Below, one piece after another: positions 36,710 to 48,034 of a DNA stretch of 64,000 nt (position 1 is the stretch's first letter; the number at the start of each line of letters is the position of its first letter). The stretch comes from Lytechinus variegatus (taxonomy: Eukaryota; Echinodermata; Echinoidea; Temnopleuroida; Toxopneustidae). The notes under the pieces were generated by a model that saw only the letters and a program-made list of their open reading frames with translations, made no database searches and had not been told where the DNA came from. The stretch covers positions 24,950,462-25,014,461 of the forward strand of contig NC_054753.1 of the NCBI RefSeq assembly GCF_018143015.1, in the 5' to 3' direction. A program made the translations under genes and the position numbers.

Positions 36710-38830
36710 CATCTTTCCTTCTCTCTTATCTTCTGTTCCTTTCTTTTCTCTCTCACAAATCTCTAAATTTTCTGTCATTATGCAAAAAAAAGGGTTGGTG
36801 TTGGTGTTAACATTCTCTGATTTTAATTCCTCTGTAATTCCTCCATTGTCTATTGTTTCTGACGCTTTCCAAACCGTTAAAATGACGCAAAAAAGTTAGC
36901 TCTAATTTTTCGTTTTTCTCTTCAGTGTTACGTGTTTTGGGGGGGGAGGGGTGAGGGGTTTCTCTAAATGTTCACTTTGCCTTATACTAAATCTGATCCC
37001 ATTTGCCACCTTCATCTCCCTCCTACTACTCCCATCCTTCTTTCAGTTCTCCTTCCTCCTCACCCCACCCCCTCAACCCCCCCCCCTCCCCCTTTGTTTT
37101 TCCTATTTAAGTTTCATTGAGAGAAATTGAACGGCAATCGATTTTCGATCGTGTCTCTCTCGACTTCAAGAACGAGAAGAAGAATAAAATGGCCTGGAGA
37201 GGACGCTATTGATAAATCCATAACAAGCATCGACGCAACTTTCAAATCGTATTCCGTAGAATGACACTCGAATTTCCCGAAAAACATGAAAGTATGTTAC
37301 CCACGAGGCCAAGGTTTCGCTCACACCACACACACGCGAGCGGTAACGAATACGATATTTTAGAGCAAAAGGAGAGAACTTCATCTTTCGCGTCGATTTT
37401 TTGTTTTTTTATCCACTTCGGGAGCTGGTAATGGGGACGGCGTCAGAGACAGAAATCGATTTCTAAAGGTGGAAAGTTATGAGATTAGATGGTATGGTGG
37501 AATTATCGTCCGTCTGAAACATCTGCGAGAAAAGGTAATTATCGTCGGCCATGCATAGCCGTGTTCACATCGAAACGTGATCTACACGTCATCGTATGTC
37601 TATAAACATAATAAAATAAATAGATCTCTACAAATTACCCCCCAAAAATGTGAATACGGTTGAGACATCTTTCCGGTTATGTTTCTGCACACTATCTTAT
37701 ATTACTGGGAGAAAGGGTTCACCGATGCTGAATCATAACATTATCATTTCCGATTGAAGACATTGTGTGAACACATTCACATCTACGTTTCTGTTAAGGC
37801 CTATATCATTTCACTAAATGTTGCGAGTATGCATTTGAAAGTGACCCTCGTTTTGTGTTACATTTTCAAACCAATTAAAACTCTTTAACAATATACATGC
37901 ACTACAGGTTTTTCTACCAGTTGAACGACTCCGGGTCACCAACGAAACGATTTAAAGTTTTTTATCCTAATAATTCTTAAACCTACTCATCTTCTTTTTG
38001 TCTTTTTATTTTATCTTTTGTTTTTCTCCAAAATTCATCATTTGCGGAAGGCGTCACTGTGACCACAGATGTGGAAAACTGACGCCATCTATATCGACCT
38101 TTCCACGCTACAGACGATCTTTAAGATGGCCGCTCGACCAGCCTCGTTCACCGATGATTACAACTAAAATCGATCGGATCTCAACGAGCAACGACGAGAA
38201 AACGGAAGAAAAATCAAAACCCAAGATAAGATAAAAGTAATGATTTATCTCCATAATGCTTGGCTGTCGAAGTCAATAAAAACTATTATTTTACTGATCT
38301 CGCCCGGTTTCAAATCTGCCCCGCCAGCCCGGCGCTAACTTGTCCAGATGTTACGGTCGAAGTTAGCTCCTTGAGAGCGAAGAGATGATGTTGAAGTATC
38401 GCGGAGGGATCGTATTCCCGTCACCAAAAAGGAGAAAAAGTCTTCGTGAAAAAAGGTAGAAAATAAAAGTACGGGATATTTTAGTTGTTATGGGGGAGAT
38501 AGTCTAGAACATTTACATTTCTTGTTAGATAAAACTTCTACAACTTCTACAAAACCGCACACTTAGTGTAAGTAATCTTCCTTCCTTTTTTTTATTTCAA
38601 AGTTTACTGGTGTCTTGTTCATGTTGTTAGATTTTAATGTAAATCTAGTGCACCCTCTTGCTTTATTTTCTCCCTTGAAGTTTAACACAGCCGTTTAACG
38701 GAAACAAAGTTGCGAACGAAATCACCAGGCGGTCTCCGACTGTCACAGCAAAGAAAAGATCAATAAAAGCTCGAACAGAATTAGGAAGAAATTATTTCCG
38801 ATTTTAACGCATGATTAGCGAGTGTCTTTT
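36710..38830. other. Repeat-poor intergenic DNA with CpG-containing unique sequence
   Basis: G-rich runs lie at 36938-36958 and a C-rich run at 37060-37095. A unique-looking patch at 38040-38420 contains AAGATGGC (38123-38130, YY1-like) and GACGCCATC (38080 region), plus GC-rich words near 38300. It could be a promoter or enhancer. No exon was recognised; the frame at 37998-38234 has no domain. Confidence 0.35.
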
Positions 38831-38832
38831 TG

Positions 38833-39339
38833 TTAACTTGACGTTTTATTTTTCAGGGGTGTGCGAAGGGTCTTTATTCGTTGTGTGTAAGTCAGCGGGT
38901 TTGAGCGGTATGGCGAGGGAAGTTTAGGGTTGCCGGAGTTGTCACCTATTCGGGGATGGGTTTTTGGTGGACGGTGGTGGTCGGGTAAGTTGTTTAGACG
39001 CTTGGTGTGATCTCCTGGAGAGGGTTGGTGCCATGATGTGCACGGGGGCTGCTCAGGATTTAAGATCTGGCGCCCATGTCTCCAGGGTCTGGTTGTCATT
39101 ATAATCAAGGAAATATCGGACAAAATGCAAGAGGTTAAAGATCGATTAAATACACACTCAGGGTAACCCTTGTATAAGTCACAAAAAAGTCCCTTTTTAT
39201 TTTTTGGGGGGGAGGGCAGGTTCATAAAGTATTTTTTTTTTATTATTGAAAAATGGCCCTCCCCAGCCCCGACACGGAAATCAAGTATCGTTCCCTTCCA
39301 TTGAAGGTTTGGCAACAGAAATGTGAGAGAAATATACAT
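38833..39339 (-). other. Longest open reading frame in the window (168 codons), not recognised
   Basis: A minus-strand frame runs through a GC-richer patch (about 38870-39110). The predicted C-terminal half is rich in Pro, His, Asn and Arg with no recognisable motif; the N-terminal part crosses T/G-rich low-complexity sequence. Composition differs from the flanks, so it could be a fragment of an old retroelement or a conserved exon. There is no homology I can name and no splice support. I regard it as probably not a functional gene. Confidence 0.2.
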
Positions 39340-39430
39340 AATAAGAAAAATACATGTATATATATGTTTTAAGATGTATTACAGGTAATGATTAACAGGT
39401 ATGGGATGTAGTAATTTGATATGACATGTA

Positions 39431-39618
39431 TTTTTTAAAAACAAGTGCACACCTGGTTACCAATAATGCATATAGCATTTCCATATATTTAAAAGCAGGA
39501 TAAAAGAGCATTGTAGATTAAATGCCTTGCTCACGGGCATAGGTGCCGCGGCCGGGGATCGAACTCTGGACTTTCCATGTATAGCCAGGCGCCCTAGACC
39601 ACTCGGCCACGGCACCTC
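39431..39618 (-). mobile_element. tRNA-derived SINE (family A), second copy
   Basis: Minus-strand copy of the element at 4231-4428: GAGGTGCCGTGGCCGAGTGG head, TTCGATCCCCGG B-box region, a body with GAGCAAGGCATTTAATCTAC and the phrase TTGGTAACCAGGTGTGCAC. It ends in a short A-rich tail (T run at 39431-39436 on the plus strand). Compared with the first copy it has scattered substitutions and a shorter tail. Clear target duplications were not seen. Confidence 0.88.
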
Positions 39619-41424
39619 CTGTATGATGGAACAGTATGCGTGAAAATATATCGGGATAAATAGAACGAAAGAGAGGGTGAGAGAGAGAGAGGGTGAGATA
39701 AATGCTGGAAAGAAAGTCAGAGAAAGAGGGGTATAAGAGACAATACTGAAATGAAAAGGTGGAGGAAGAGAGAGAAAAAAATCGAGGGGGAATAGAAAAC
39801 TACTAGGTGCTAAAATTATGACTAATAGTGTATTTTACCACGGAGGTCCATTATTTTACGCATGAGTTGTGAGGTCTGGATGAGGTTGCGCGATCCTGCA
39901 TGGAATGACGATCACAAAGTCACTAAAAACTCATTTGCCGTGTGCATTAGATATCTAAATTGTATGATCGAGTTAGTGCATGAAATGAAATTGGTATGAT
40001 ATATTATAGTAGCAATAATGATAATGATAACCAATATTTACTTCATGTTGCTTTTGCAAACAACATAAGTCAAGTTGAGAAAGAGAAAATAAAGGATGTA
40101 ATGGGTGATCAGGAAAACGGTACGCCTATAACAATTTCTTAAATTGCACTGTAGAATTGCTGATTTTATGAAAGAATATATCCGGTTGACTGTTAAATTT
40201 TATTGCTGATAAAATAATTCTCGTTGTCTTTAAAAAGGATTATTTAACTATAAAAGAGTGTTGTATGACCAATTGTTGACAACTAATAGGACCTTCATGA
40301 TAATAGTTATGCGGTCCTGAGGGGAGATTGCCCCCCCCCACACACACACACACCACCACCAACTCCTGAAATCTTCAAAACGTATTTTTTATGGCAAAAT
40401 TTACAACAAAGGCGCACATCCAATATTTTCAATTCAAATGAGCAAATAATAAATCTCGAAGCCAGTTTGATCGCCTTAATTGCCCCCTCGCTTATTATTA
40501 GTTTTAAAAAACACATATTCTATCCTATCCACCAGAAAAAAAGAGTGCATGTGTCCGATGTACGGTCATGCATTTTTTAAGATTATAGGTCTCACCCGAA
40601 AGGTGAAAAAATAAAGAAAATAAGCGTAACAAAATGGTAAAAGTCGCCACGAGCAAAGTCGGCATTTACCAAAGGTGTTTGGAAAACACACCTATAACGC
40701 AGGGGCATCGACAGGGGAATTTCTGGTAGAGGGGCTAGATTAAAGAATGAAAATCTTGGACCAAGCTAGCGTATATGAAACCAGAAAAAAATCAAAGAAT
40801 GAGAGCATTGAAAGGTTGATAGCTGTTGGACAAACAATAAGAAAGTTATGAGCATTTGAATGTGGAAATCAGTAATGGAGATCCTTATATCGGCAAAACG
40901 GCATCACAGATTGGTCGCGTTGCCGTGAATGAGAGGATTGTGCCATCATCAATATGTTGATTCTGTTTTAAAGTAAGCAATAAGATATTGCGTCTGTAAG
41001 GAACATTCTTCCTGATGCCAAATTCATTTCAATAAAAAGAATACAATTACGTAAATCCGAAAATTTTATCAAAATTTGATTCAAAACATATAGCAAAGGT
41101 CAAACGAAATTTTGACAACATCGTGGAGTGAACTAATACTTTCATAAACACATTTTTGAAATATTTGTGTTATACCTGCAACACCTCATTTTTATAACGA
41201 TCTTCAATCATCAAAAAGGATGTTTCTCTTTTTTTTACAAAACAAAAATGATTTTACACATCAGAGCAGAAGACTGATTCATTTGTAATTTCAATTACCC
41301 CTTCCCCCTATACAAAAGAGGAACGTAACTATATACTTTTCATCTAAATTTACATGTTATTTTTTTAACCGTATTCAGTATTACTTCCACCATAGGCAGA
41401 TAAGTGGACTTATGGCCAATTTAA
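39619..41424. other. Intergenic DNA, mostly unrecognised
   Basis: GA-rich sequence at 39665-39790 and a C/CA run at 40331-40365. From about 40715 to 41120 there are phrases such as CAATAAGAAAGTTATGAGCATTTGAAT and ATTTTATCAAAATTTGATT (cited here as the words AAGAAAGTTATGAGC and TATCAAAATTTGAT) that resemble the interior of the TTAA fold-back elements, so an old decayed copy is possible. No gene was recognised. Confidence 0.4.
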
Positions 41425-41550
41425 GCCAACTGGGCGTTGTGGTGTGCGCCTGTAATCCAAGCTGTGGGAAGTTACAAACTAATGCAGAGGTTCGAGGTTC
41501 GAGCTCTGGTCACGTCTTTCGGATGGTGACGTTCAAGGTCGGTCCCAGAC
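41425..41550 (+). ncRNA. 7SL (SRP) RNA-like fragment, probable pseudogene or 7SL-derived retroelement
   Basis: GGGCGTTGTGGTGTGCGCCTGTAATCCAAGCTGTGGGAAG (quoted here in pieces: GGGCGTTGTGGTGTGCGCC, TGTAATCCAAGCTGTGGG) follows the 5' Alu-domain order of animal 7SL RNA (GGGCG..GTGG..GTGCCTGTA.TCC.AGCT). After that the sequence departs from 7SL: it has GAGGTTCGAGGTTCGAGCTC (B-box-like) and CTTTCGGATGGTGACGTTC, a module I associate with animal SINEs. So this is more likely a 7SL-related retroposon or pseudogene than the functional SRP RNA gene. A family B SINE starts 57 bp downstream. Confidence 0.5.
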
Positions 41551-41606
41551 TTAAATAATCATATCTGATTGATACACGTCTGACAAAACTCAAATACACA
41601 CACAAT

Positions 41607-41938
41607 GGAAGCGTCGTGGTGTAGCGGTTCTGACTCTCGCCTTGTAATCAGAGGGTCGTGTGTTCGGATCCCACCATGGCCTAGCGTCCTTTGGTAAGGC
41701 ATCAATCCGCAATTTGCCACTCTCCACCCAGGTGTTAAATATGTACCCGGTTGGATGCGAAAGCCTAGCAATTGAACTGGAACTCCTGTTGGAATGCTCC
41801 CCAGGGAGTGGAGAAAATGCATACATTGTGTGCGGGCATGCAAGTATCCGATGACTAGCATTATAATATATCCGTAAAGAGCTTAGATATGTCGTTCCGA
41901 TGTATTGAGAGCCGTATAAAAAGCGGATTATTATTATC
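41607..41938 (+). mobile_element. tRNA-derived SINE (family B), near full length
   Basis: The head has GTGGTGTAGCGGTTCTGAC (A-box region) and GTGTTCGGATCCC (B-box region); the anticodon-loop position reads CTTGTAATC, suggesting a Thr(TGT)-like tRNA ancestor. A central part of about 200 bp contains CTCTCCACCCAGGTGTTAAA and CCCCAGGGAGTGGAGAAAATGC. The 3' part has ATCCGTAAAGAGCTTAGATA and ends in TTATTATTAT. It shares its module order with 62280-62602, 30352-30620 and 57062-57272. A central domain related to the Deu domain of other deuterostome SINEs is possible but not established. Confidence 0.85.
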
Positions 41939-42507
41939 CTCAAAGTCAGTTTGGCCGCTTTGCTCCCTCTCACTGTTGTTTAATCTAGAACTTTACCCCC
42001 CCCCCCCTTGGGAAAAAAGTGTGCGCTATCGACCATGGTCATGATATTTATTGTCTTGTCTCGTTCTGATTATGCATGATGCGCCGGCGTGCAGATGGGG
42101 GATTGTGGGAATGGGCCCTCATCCACCCCCCCCCCCCCAAAAAAAAAAGGTTTCACTACGAAGAAAGATAAAGAGAAAACGAAAGAAAAGGAGGGGGAAA
42201 TATGTTGAAGTGCGAAATCACTTTCTTGCAAATATAACACAAAATTAGATTTTTGTTTAAAAAATGTCAGAATTTTTGCTCGATCGCAGCCTTTTGAAAG
42301 TGTGCCCCATACGCCATATCAGCCCCGTCAATGTTTTATGCTCGTTACTTGTTGTGAAGTCTATAGTCAAAATGGGAGTAGAAATTGTATTAGAACTAAG
42401 AGAAAAAGGGTAATAGGTGGGGAAGGTGTAGAGAGGGGAGAAAAGGAAGAAAGAGAGGGGGTAGAGAGGAAGGGATGGAGGGGGAGAAAGTGTGGGTGTC
42501 AGGGAAC
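41939..42507. other. Intergenic DNA with poly-C and purine-rich tracts
   Basis: A C run at 41996-42007, a run of about 14 C followed by 10 A at 42126-42148, and GA/GGAGAG-rich sequence at 42410-42500. No gene. Confidence 0.6.
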
Positions 42508-42930
42508 TAGCTTGTGTTCCTTTTATTAGGGAGCTTTCACAATACTAATCAGACGCTTTCTGGAAAATAGAGAATCTATTGTCAATAGACCTTCATGACA
42601 AAACAGCCACAATGTAAAAACTGTGGTGTTAAAACTGACACCATTTGGTGTTAATAGAGGACCACGCCCTGAGGTGTTAAAATTACACCCTAAAGATTGA
42701 ACATGACACCAAAGAGTGTAAATGTAACAACCCAAGGTGTTGTAGGTGTACCACCAATTTAACACCGGTGTAAAATAACTGGTGTGGTCCTCTATGTACA
42801 CCGGTTAACACCACAGTTTTTTATGTTTAGTTTGTGTTCGTTATATGTTAGGTAGTTTTCACAACCACTAAATCATATGCTTTCTGGAACGTAGATAATC
42901 TATTGTCAATAGCCCTTCATGACAAAGCAG
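42508..42930. repeat. About 100-bp direct repeat, with a MITE lying between the two copies
   Basis: Copy one is 42508-42606 and copy two 42828-42930. Shared phrases include GCTTTCTGGAA, AATCTATTGTCAATAG and CCTTCATGACAAA in the same order. MITE copy 4 (42610-42822) lies exactly between them. The two copies are clearly diverged from each other, so the duplication is not very recent. Confidence 0.8.
42610..42822 (+). mobile_element. GTGTTA-rich MITE, copy 4
   Basis: Begins CAATGTAAAAACTGTGGTG and ends CACCACAGTTTTTT. It is shorter than copy 1 because of internal deletions in the middle. CA precedes it (42608-42609). The right terminus has lost its last bases. Confidence 0.85.
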
Positions 42931-42991
42931 TCTTTGTCGAAAATCAGTGAATTAGAACAGTAGTGTCGTCCGCAACTCTGGACAAACGACA

Positions 42992-43213
42992 CACAGCAAA
43001 AACTGTGGTGTTAACCGGTGTACATAGAGGACCACACCAGTTATTTTAAATTGGTGGTGTTAGATATACACCTGTAGTTGTTATTACAAAAATTGTTACA
43101 TTTACACTCTTTGGTGTTATGTTCAATCTCTATGGTGTTATTTTAACACCTCAGGGTGTGGTCCTCTATTAGCACCAATTGGTGTCAGTTTTAACACCAC
43201 AGTTTTTACAGTG
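42992..43213 (-). mobile_element. GTGTTA-rich MITE, copy 5 (inverted relative to copy 4)
   Basis: Begins CACAGCAAAAACTGTGGTG and ends CACCACAGTTTTTACAGTG, the reverse orientation of copies 1, 2 and 4. CA flanks both ends (42990-42991 and 43214-43215). Confidence 0.87.
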
Positions 43214-43270
43214 CATATTTGCAAGGGGTCAGCTCAGAATTTTACGACGATCATCTGTCCCTGCTTCATA

Positions 43271-43440
43271 CACTCTAAAAAAATGAAGTGCTAATTTAGC
43301 TCTTAAAGAGCGTGTATAGTGACTGCACTTCGGAGTGCTGATTTGTCTAGTTCAAATTTGAACGAGAAAAATCAGCACTCCGAAGTGCAGTCACTATACA
43401 CGCTCTTTAAGAGCTAAGTTAGCACTTCATTTTTAGAGTG
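43271..43440. mobile_element. Near-perfect 170-bp fold-back MITE with TA target duplication
   Basis: The left arm starts CACTCTAAAAAAATGAAGTG and the right arm ends CACTTCATTTTTAGAGTG. The arms, each about 75 bp, are almost exactly complementary (for example GCACTTCGGAGTGCTGATTT against AAATCAGCACTCCGAAGTGC-type sequence), leaving a short AT-rich centre. TA lies immediately outside each end (43269-43270 and 43441-43442), the signature of Tc1/mariner-type insertion. There is no coding capacity. A transcript would form a long hairpin. Confidence 0.93.
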
Positions 43441-43442
43441 TA

Positions 43443-45214
43443 CATTTTCGACAAAGACCTCAAAGCTGTTCATTGTGACTTGACGGGCTCTTTCAATAGC
43501 TTTACGATGTCGTGGAATCTGTTCCCTTTGCAATTGCAAAAACTCGCTTATGAAACTATCTGCATATATATGGGGGGTATTTACGCCGGAAATATTCACT
43601 TGAATGGAAGACTCTCAACAACAGCGATGTATACACAGGTGTAATACCTCCCCTTTGGGCATATACAAGCAAGATTATTACCTACTCGACGGCTTGGAAA
43701 CACCTCTTTCTATTTTCCTAGGAATTACCTGTTTCTAATTTCCATCTGAAAAGTATACACCATCATACCTTTCTTTATTGACCTATGCGTCAGTCCCCTT
43801 TTCCTGACAAATTAACAGGCGAGAAATTGGAAATTGGAAGTGTAAAATATTATTTGTCATATTTATTTTGTTAAAACGGTGCATAACCTCATGTGTCATG
43901 AGATATTTCAAACATTTTCTGATCTAAATTCACACTTTGGACAATTTGACCAGAAAGTCACTCTTATCAATAAAAATAGTGATGATTGGCGGTCAAAAAT
44001 AATGAAATATAATCTAATTATATTGTTACATTTTCTCATATTTTGTCAACAGGTGTGTTCGACCGAATAAGACTTCTTTTTCACATACATGATTCTAATT
44101 ATTCTGAAAGACTATCAAACAGTGAAAGACTTACACATCATACTCTACTCCTTTTTTCATTTCTCACATTGATATTTTTAAGACGTTTTACATGTGACTT
44201 TAAAAAAATGACTTAAAAATTACTTCATTAGCAGTGGCGTAAAGAGTGGCGGCACGTGGCGTAGTGAAATAAGCTCAGAAAGGGTGAAATATGAAAGCGA
44301 TAAAGATGAAAAGAGGGGTGGCGTTGGCCGTGTACTATAACTCTATAATATGTTCACTTTAGAAAAGATGGTTCTCAGAGGGTTCTATACTTTTCCTGTA
44401 TTTTTATCCTTTGAAGATTCCCTCAAAGATTCTAAAGTAAACCTAAAACTGTTACTTTGGAACCTTTTTATAGGTTCTTAAAACCATTTCAAGATCTTGG
44501 GCACGTAAAGAATCTTTTTGGGACCCTTTTTATTTCTTGATTCTCAAAGGTTCCAAATACAGAGCAAAATGGTTCTAGTTCGCTTTTTTTTCTAAGAAAA
44601 TTTCAGAAACATGTAAACTGTAATTAACAAAGTACACTTTAAACGCTCATCCCCCTTTTTTTTCCTTGCATGCTAGCTGAATTTCGCACCCCTATAATAA
44701 TTATAAAACTATATTTTTATATGTTTATAGACATGGGCAGTATCCAGAATTTGCACATATTTTAAGACGGGCGGTCATTCATGCCCCACCCCACTCACAA
44801 AACTTGAAGTGCTGTCTTCATTTCCATACCTTTAGTAAAATTTGGAATAATTCCACATCCGTTTTTGTGTGTAAAAGATGTGAGTGGGGAGCAATAATAT
44901 TTCATACAATGCTGCATGCAATTCACTTTCGGATCTTAATCTGATTATTGAAATTTTCACACTTTCCCTGTAGCTCCATCGTCGTTTCTCAATGAATTTC
45001 AATAGGTTGGCTCGTAAAAGAAAATGCACTCACGGGCGTATAGCTCAAGGAGCACTGGGCAGCAAATACAGTGTCGAATGGGGTAGAGGGGGGGGGGGGG
45101 AAGTTTGAAAGTTAGAAGGGAAGAGAGGGGAGGGAGAAGAACAAATGGGGGTGGCAAGAAATAGGACAGCATTGAAGATGACGGAGTATGGGAGATAGAA
45201 ATGCAAAAGGGGAA
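43443..45214. other. Intergenic DNA, one possible repeat
   Basis: At about 44355-44590, words of the type GGTTCT and AAGGTTCC recur on both strands (GGTTCTCAGAGGGTTCTATA, TTTATAGGTTCTTAAAACC, CTCAAAGGTTCCAAATAC), which suggests an old inverted-repeat element. A G run of about 14 lies near 45089-45102. No gene was recognised. Confidence 0.4.
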
Positions 45215-47170
45215 TTATTTTTTTACAACTTTTTTTTTAGCCCACCAAAGGCCTTTTATTGAGTCAAATAATATCAAAATATACACAAGCAAACATTATT
45301 ACTTAATCGATAAATGAACTCAAACAATAATATAGGATTTCCCGTCCCATTTCATCAGGGTTGCATTTAAATTAATGAAAGGACTTTCAAATTCGAAATA
45401 TTTTGTCAACCCTCTGCACTCATGGTTCATTTTCATTTATTCTTCATTTATTACCGTTCTATATCATTCCTTTGAATTTGGTAGAAATTCAATTTAGGGA
45501 GAAATTCGTTCAAATTAATGGCCCAAAGTTGTCATTTAATTTCCCAACGACGAACTGATCGTTTAATTTCACCCAAAATACAATTTTCAATTTCATTAAT
45601 CGGCACACATATTTGCACTTTAAACGTCTAAATTCAGATAACATGTTTCTGTGTTCATTTTTCTTTTATAACGTTATACAATTTTTTTCTCCAAATTTTC
45701 TTTTTTTTTCTGATCTTTCAGTTAGAATAATTTTATTCCATTATATTTGACAAAGACGTAATTCATGTAACATTTATAGGATATGGTTGTGAACGGTTAT
45801 TCTTTTAGTGATTAATGGGTGGGTGCAGGGGCGGATCAAGGATTTCCCAAAAGAGGGGGGCATTTTCCCGAGGAATTTGACGAGCAAAACGGAAAGGGAC
45901 GGTTCACGATTTTATTATTGTGGCTCTCAAAGGGGGGGGAGGAACACGGACACGAGCCGGGTGTGCCCCCCCCCTGGGTCCGCCAGTGAGTGGGTGGATG
46001 ACCTATGCCAATGGTAGGTATTTTTTCCTTCATCTTGTTCTTTTTTCACATAATTGTAAATTATATCGTTGTGGGGAAGAGATGGTATTGACCACGATAT
46101 ATAGTTATGAAAGTGCAAAAACGAGTTGTTGTTCCGATGATGTTTTTTTTTCAGATGGATGGTACATTTCAGTATAATGCTAAACATCCAATTAAGAAGT
46201 AAAACCCATTTCCATAATCAATCAAATGAAGTAAAAAAAAACAAAAAAAAAAAAAAACGAAAAACACTGTGCATATCCTATAAGTGATCGCATATTAATG
46301 ATTTTGAATTCCTAAACCTTCGCAAGGAGGGTACCGTTGCGAATTTGAAAATACCTCTTCGGCTATTTGAATTTGATCGATCTTTATACTTGTTTAAATG
46401 AAATAACCATGAAATCGCGTGCCAATATGATTAAATTAGATAAAGTATTTGGGTATTTAAATGTTGATCTCATAGGTCATTCGAATTAGTTACAAATTGA
46501 ACTATTACATCATTAAATCGGTTGAAATTTTGACGAAATTGGACGGGAAAACCTATAATACTTAAACATTTCTCTGAAGTAAATAAAGAATGAAGTGACA
46601 TTCATTAAGTATCAAATTTGTTAAACAAGTATATTTCTCATCTTCATAATATTGAATCATTTTTTTCTTTGCATATGTAAACACTGGTTGTTTACTATTT
46701 AACTGTTGAGAAAATAAATGCTGTTTGAATATACATATCAAACAATTCAATGCATAATTTCTGTTCTCATCAAAACCAATGATAACATTTTTCACACTAA
46801 ACTTGTATCGTGTGCCTGAGAATATTCATTAATCCAATTTTCTGTTTTCTTCCAAATTTCTTTAGTAAATTTACATTCACGAAAAAATTGTACAATATCT
46901 TCAAACTCCCTATATTACATAATGAGCATTTTCCATTTTTAACAATCTTCATCTTGTATATTTGTTGGTTCAGAAATAGTATTCTATTTAATATCTTATA
47001 TACTGAAAATATCTTAAACCAATATCTGATGTAAAACAAAATATCATGATATATGGTATTTTTCGATTTTTATATTATCAGGAGGGTCATTTAAATATCG
47101 ATCCCATTTTGAACATATCAAAGCAACATTGAATAGATATATTGACATCCTTTTCGGTCATGTACTAATA
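45215..47170 (-). mobile_element. Decayed LINE remnant (L1/Tx1-like), 3' end
   Basis: Minus-strand translations of 47039-46797 and 46795-46562, in different frames, read like the end of a LINE ORF2. The first contains NGKCSLCNIG (a Cys-x-x-Cys pair) and a FFVNVNLLKKF stretch; the second contains NYALNCLICIFKQ and QPVFTYAKKKMIQYYEDE. These fit the region after the reverse-transcriptase palm in L1/Tx1-type elements as I know them. A frameshift and stops show it is dead. Further downstream on the same strand, near 45255, AATAAA is followed 15-20 bp later by an A-rich run (T-rich 45222-45238 on the plus strand), a plausible 3' end. The hAT-like element at 45826 would then be nested in the 3' untranslated part. 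Continuity between the two parts is inference. Confidence 0.6.
45826..45988. mobile_element. hAT-like MITE with GGGGCGGATC ends
   Basis: Left end CAGGGGCGGATCAAGG, right end CCTGGGTCCGCCAGTG, the imperfect inverse. Directly outside are GGTGGGTG (45818-45825) and AGTGGGTG (45989-45996), seven of eight bases alike, which fits an 8-bp target duplication. The interior contains runs of G and C in inverted position. There is no coding capacity; the short frames across it are not genes. Confidence 0.75.
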
Positions 47171-48026
47171 TTTTGATATGTGAATTTAATTAAGGATTTT
47201 CTATAGTTTTTCACAAGTTTCGTTATTTACTCGTTATCGACACTTTATTGTTTGTCTTATAAAAAATACGACAAATAATTTACTTAATTGAAATATAAAT
47301 GAAAATAGTATAGCATGCATCAGCCCCTACCTTCCTTTTCGCTCACTCTGCCAACAATACTCTTCCTATATCGAAAAAAAATATATTTCCGACAGATCTA
47401 AATTAGACATATTCATGATGTATTTTTATTTATTTCCTATTTATTCCAATATGAACAAAGCAATAACGAATCAAATTATTTTACAAACCTACATTCTTTC
47501 CATATATTTTCTGTAAATATAAGGGATGGTAATTTACCCAATTGAATTCAAATCACGTGATTTTCTGCCCCCAAAGCACAGCCCCACTATATTTTCACAC
47601 GCCCCCTTTTTTAATTATGGAAAGCCTCTACTTTGAGAAGCAGCAGGCAAATGGCAGGGTGGGAATTTTGGCGGCTTTTATTCGTCAATTTTTAAGCATG
47701 TCATTGTTAACACATCATCAAGGCCTTTTCATTATCCGAGGTGTAAATTAGATTTTTGTTTAGGTTTCATCGACTCTTGATCTTAGAATAATACCCCCTC
47801 GAACTGTGCTTAAAGTACGGGGAAATTTCATTTTATAAGGTAGTTCCACGACAATAATCCGTGGTCGAAACAGTTTCGAATTATAATTATATTGTATGCA
47901 CTTTGTTGGAGAGCTTATTTTAAATGTTTGAAAAATATTTACTTTTGATAATCTTTAAATGTTTAAATGAGAAATCAAATGATTATTCTTTATGTAGGTC
48001 ACAATAGAATGCATTTCTATAGAATT
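47171..48026. other. Intergenic DNA, nothing recognised
   Basis: AT-rich sequence. A short frame at 47542-47751 shows no domain. Confidence 0.5.
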
Positions 48027-48034
48027 TGTATCTA

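Noticed and set aside
36449..36899. Lys/Glu-rich and Ser/Phe/Leu-rich frames on opposite strands
   Set aside because: Both are produced by the (TTTC)n and pyrimidine-rich tract.
41607..41680. Functional tRNA-Thr gene
   Set aside because: The head resembles tRNA-Thr, but about 250 bp of shared downstream sequence is repeated at 62280-62602. It is a SINE.
41559..41973. Minus-strand frames of 100 and 127 codons
   Set aside because: They lie within a family B SINE and its flank; the same peptide words recur in the other copy at 62279-62715.
43271..43440. CRISPR-like or microRNA cluster
   Set aside because: The structure is a single fold-back with TA duplication; there are no spaced direct repeats and no evidence for processing.
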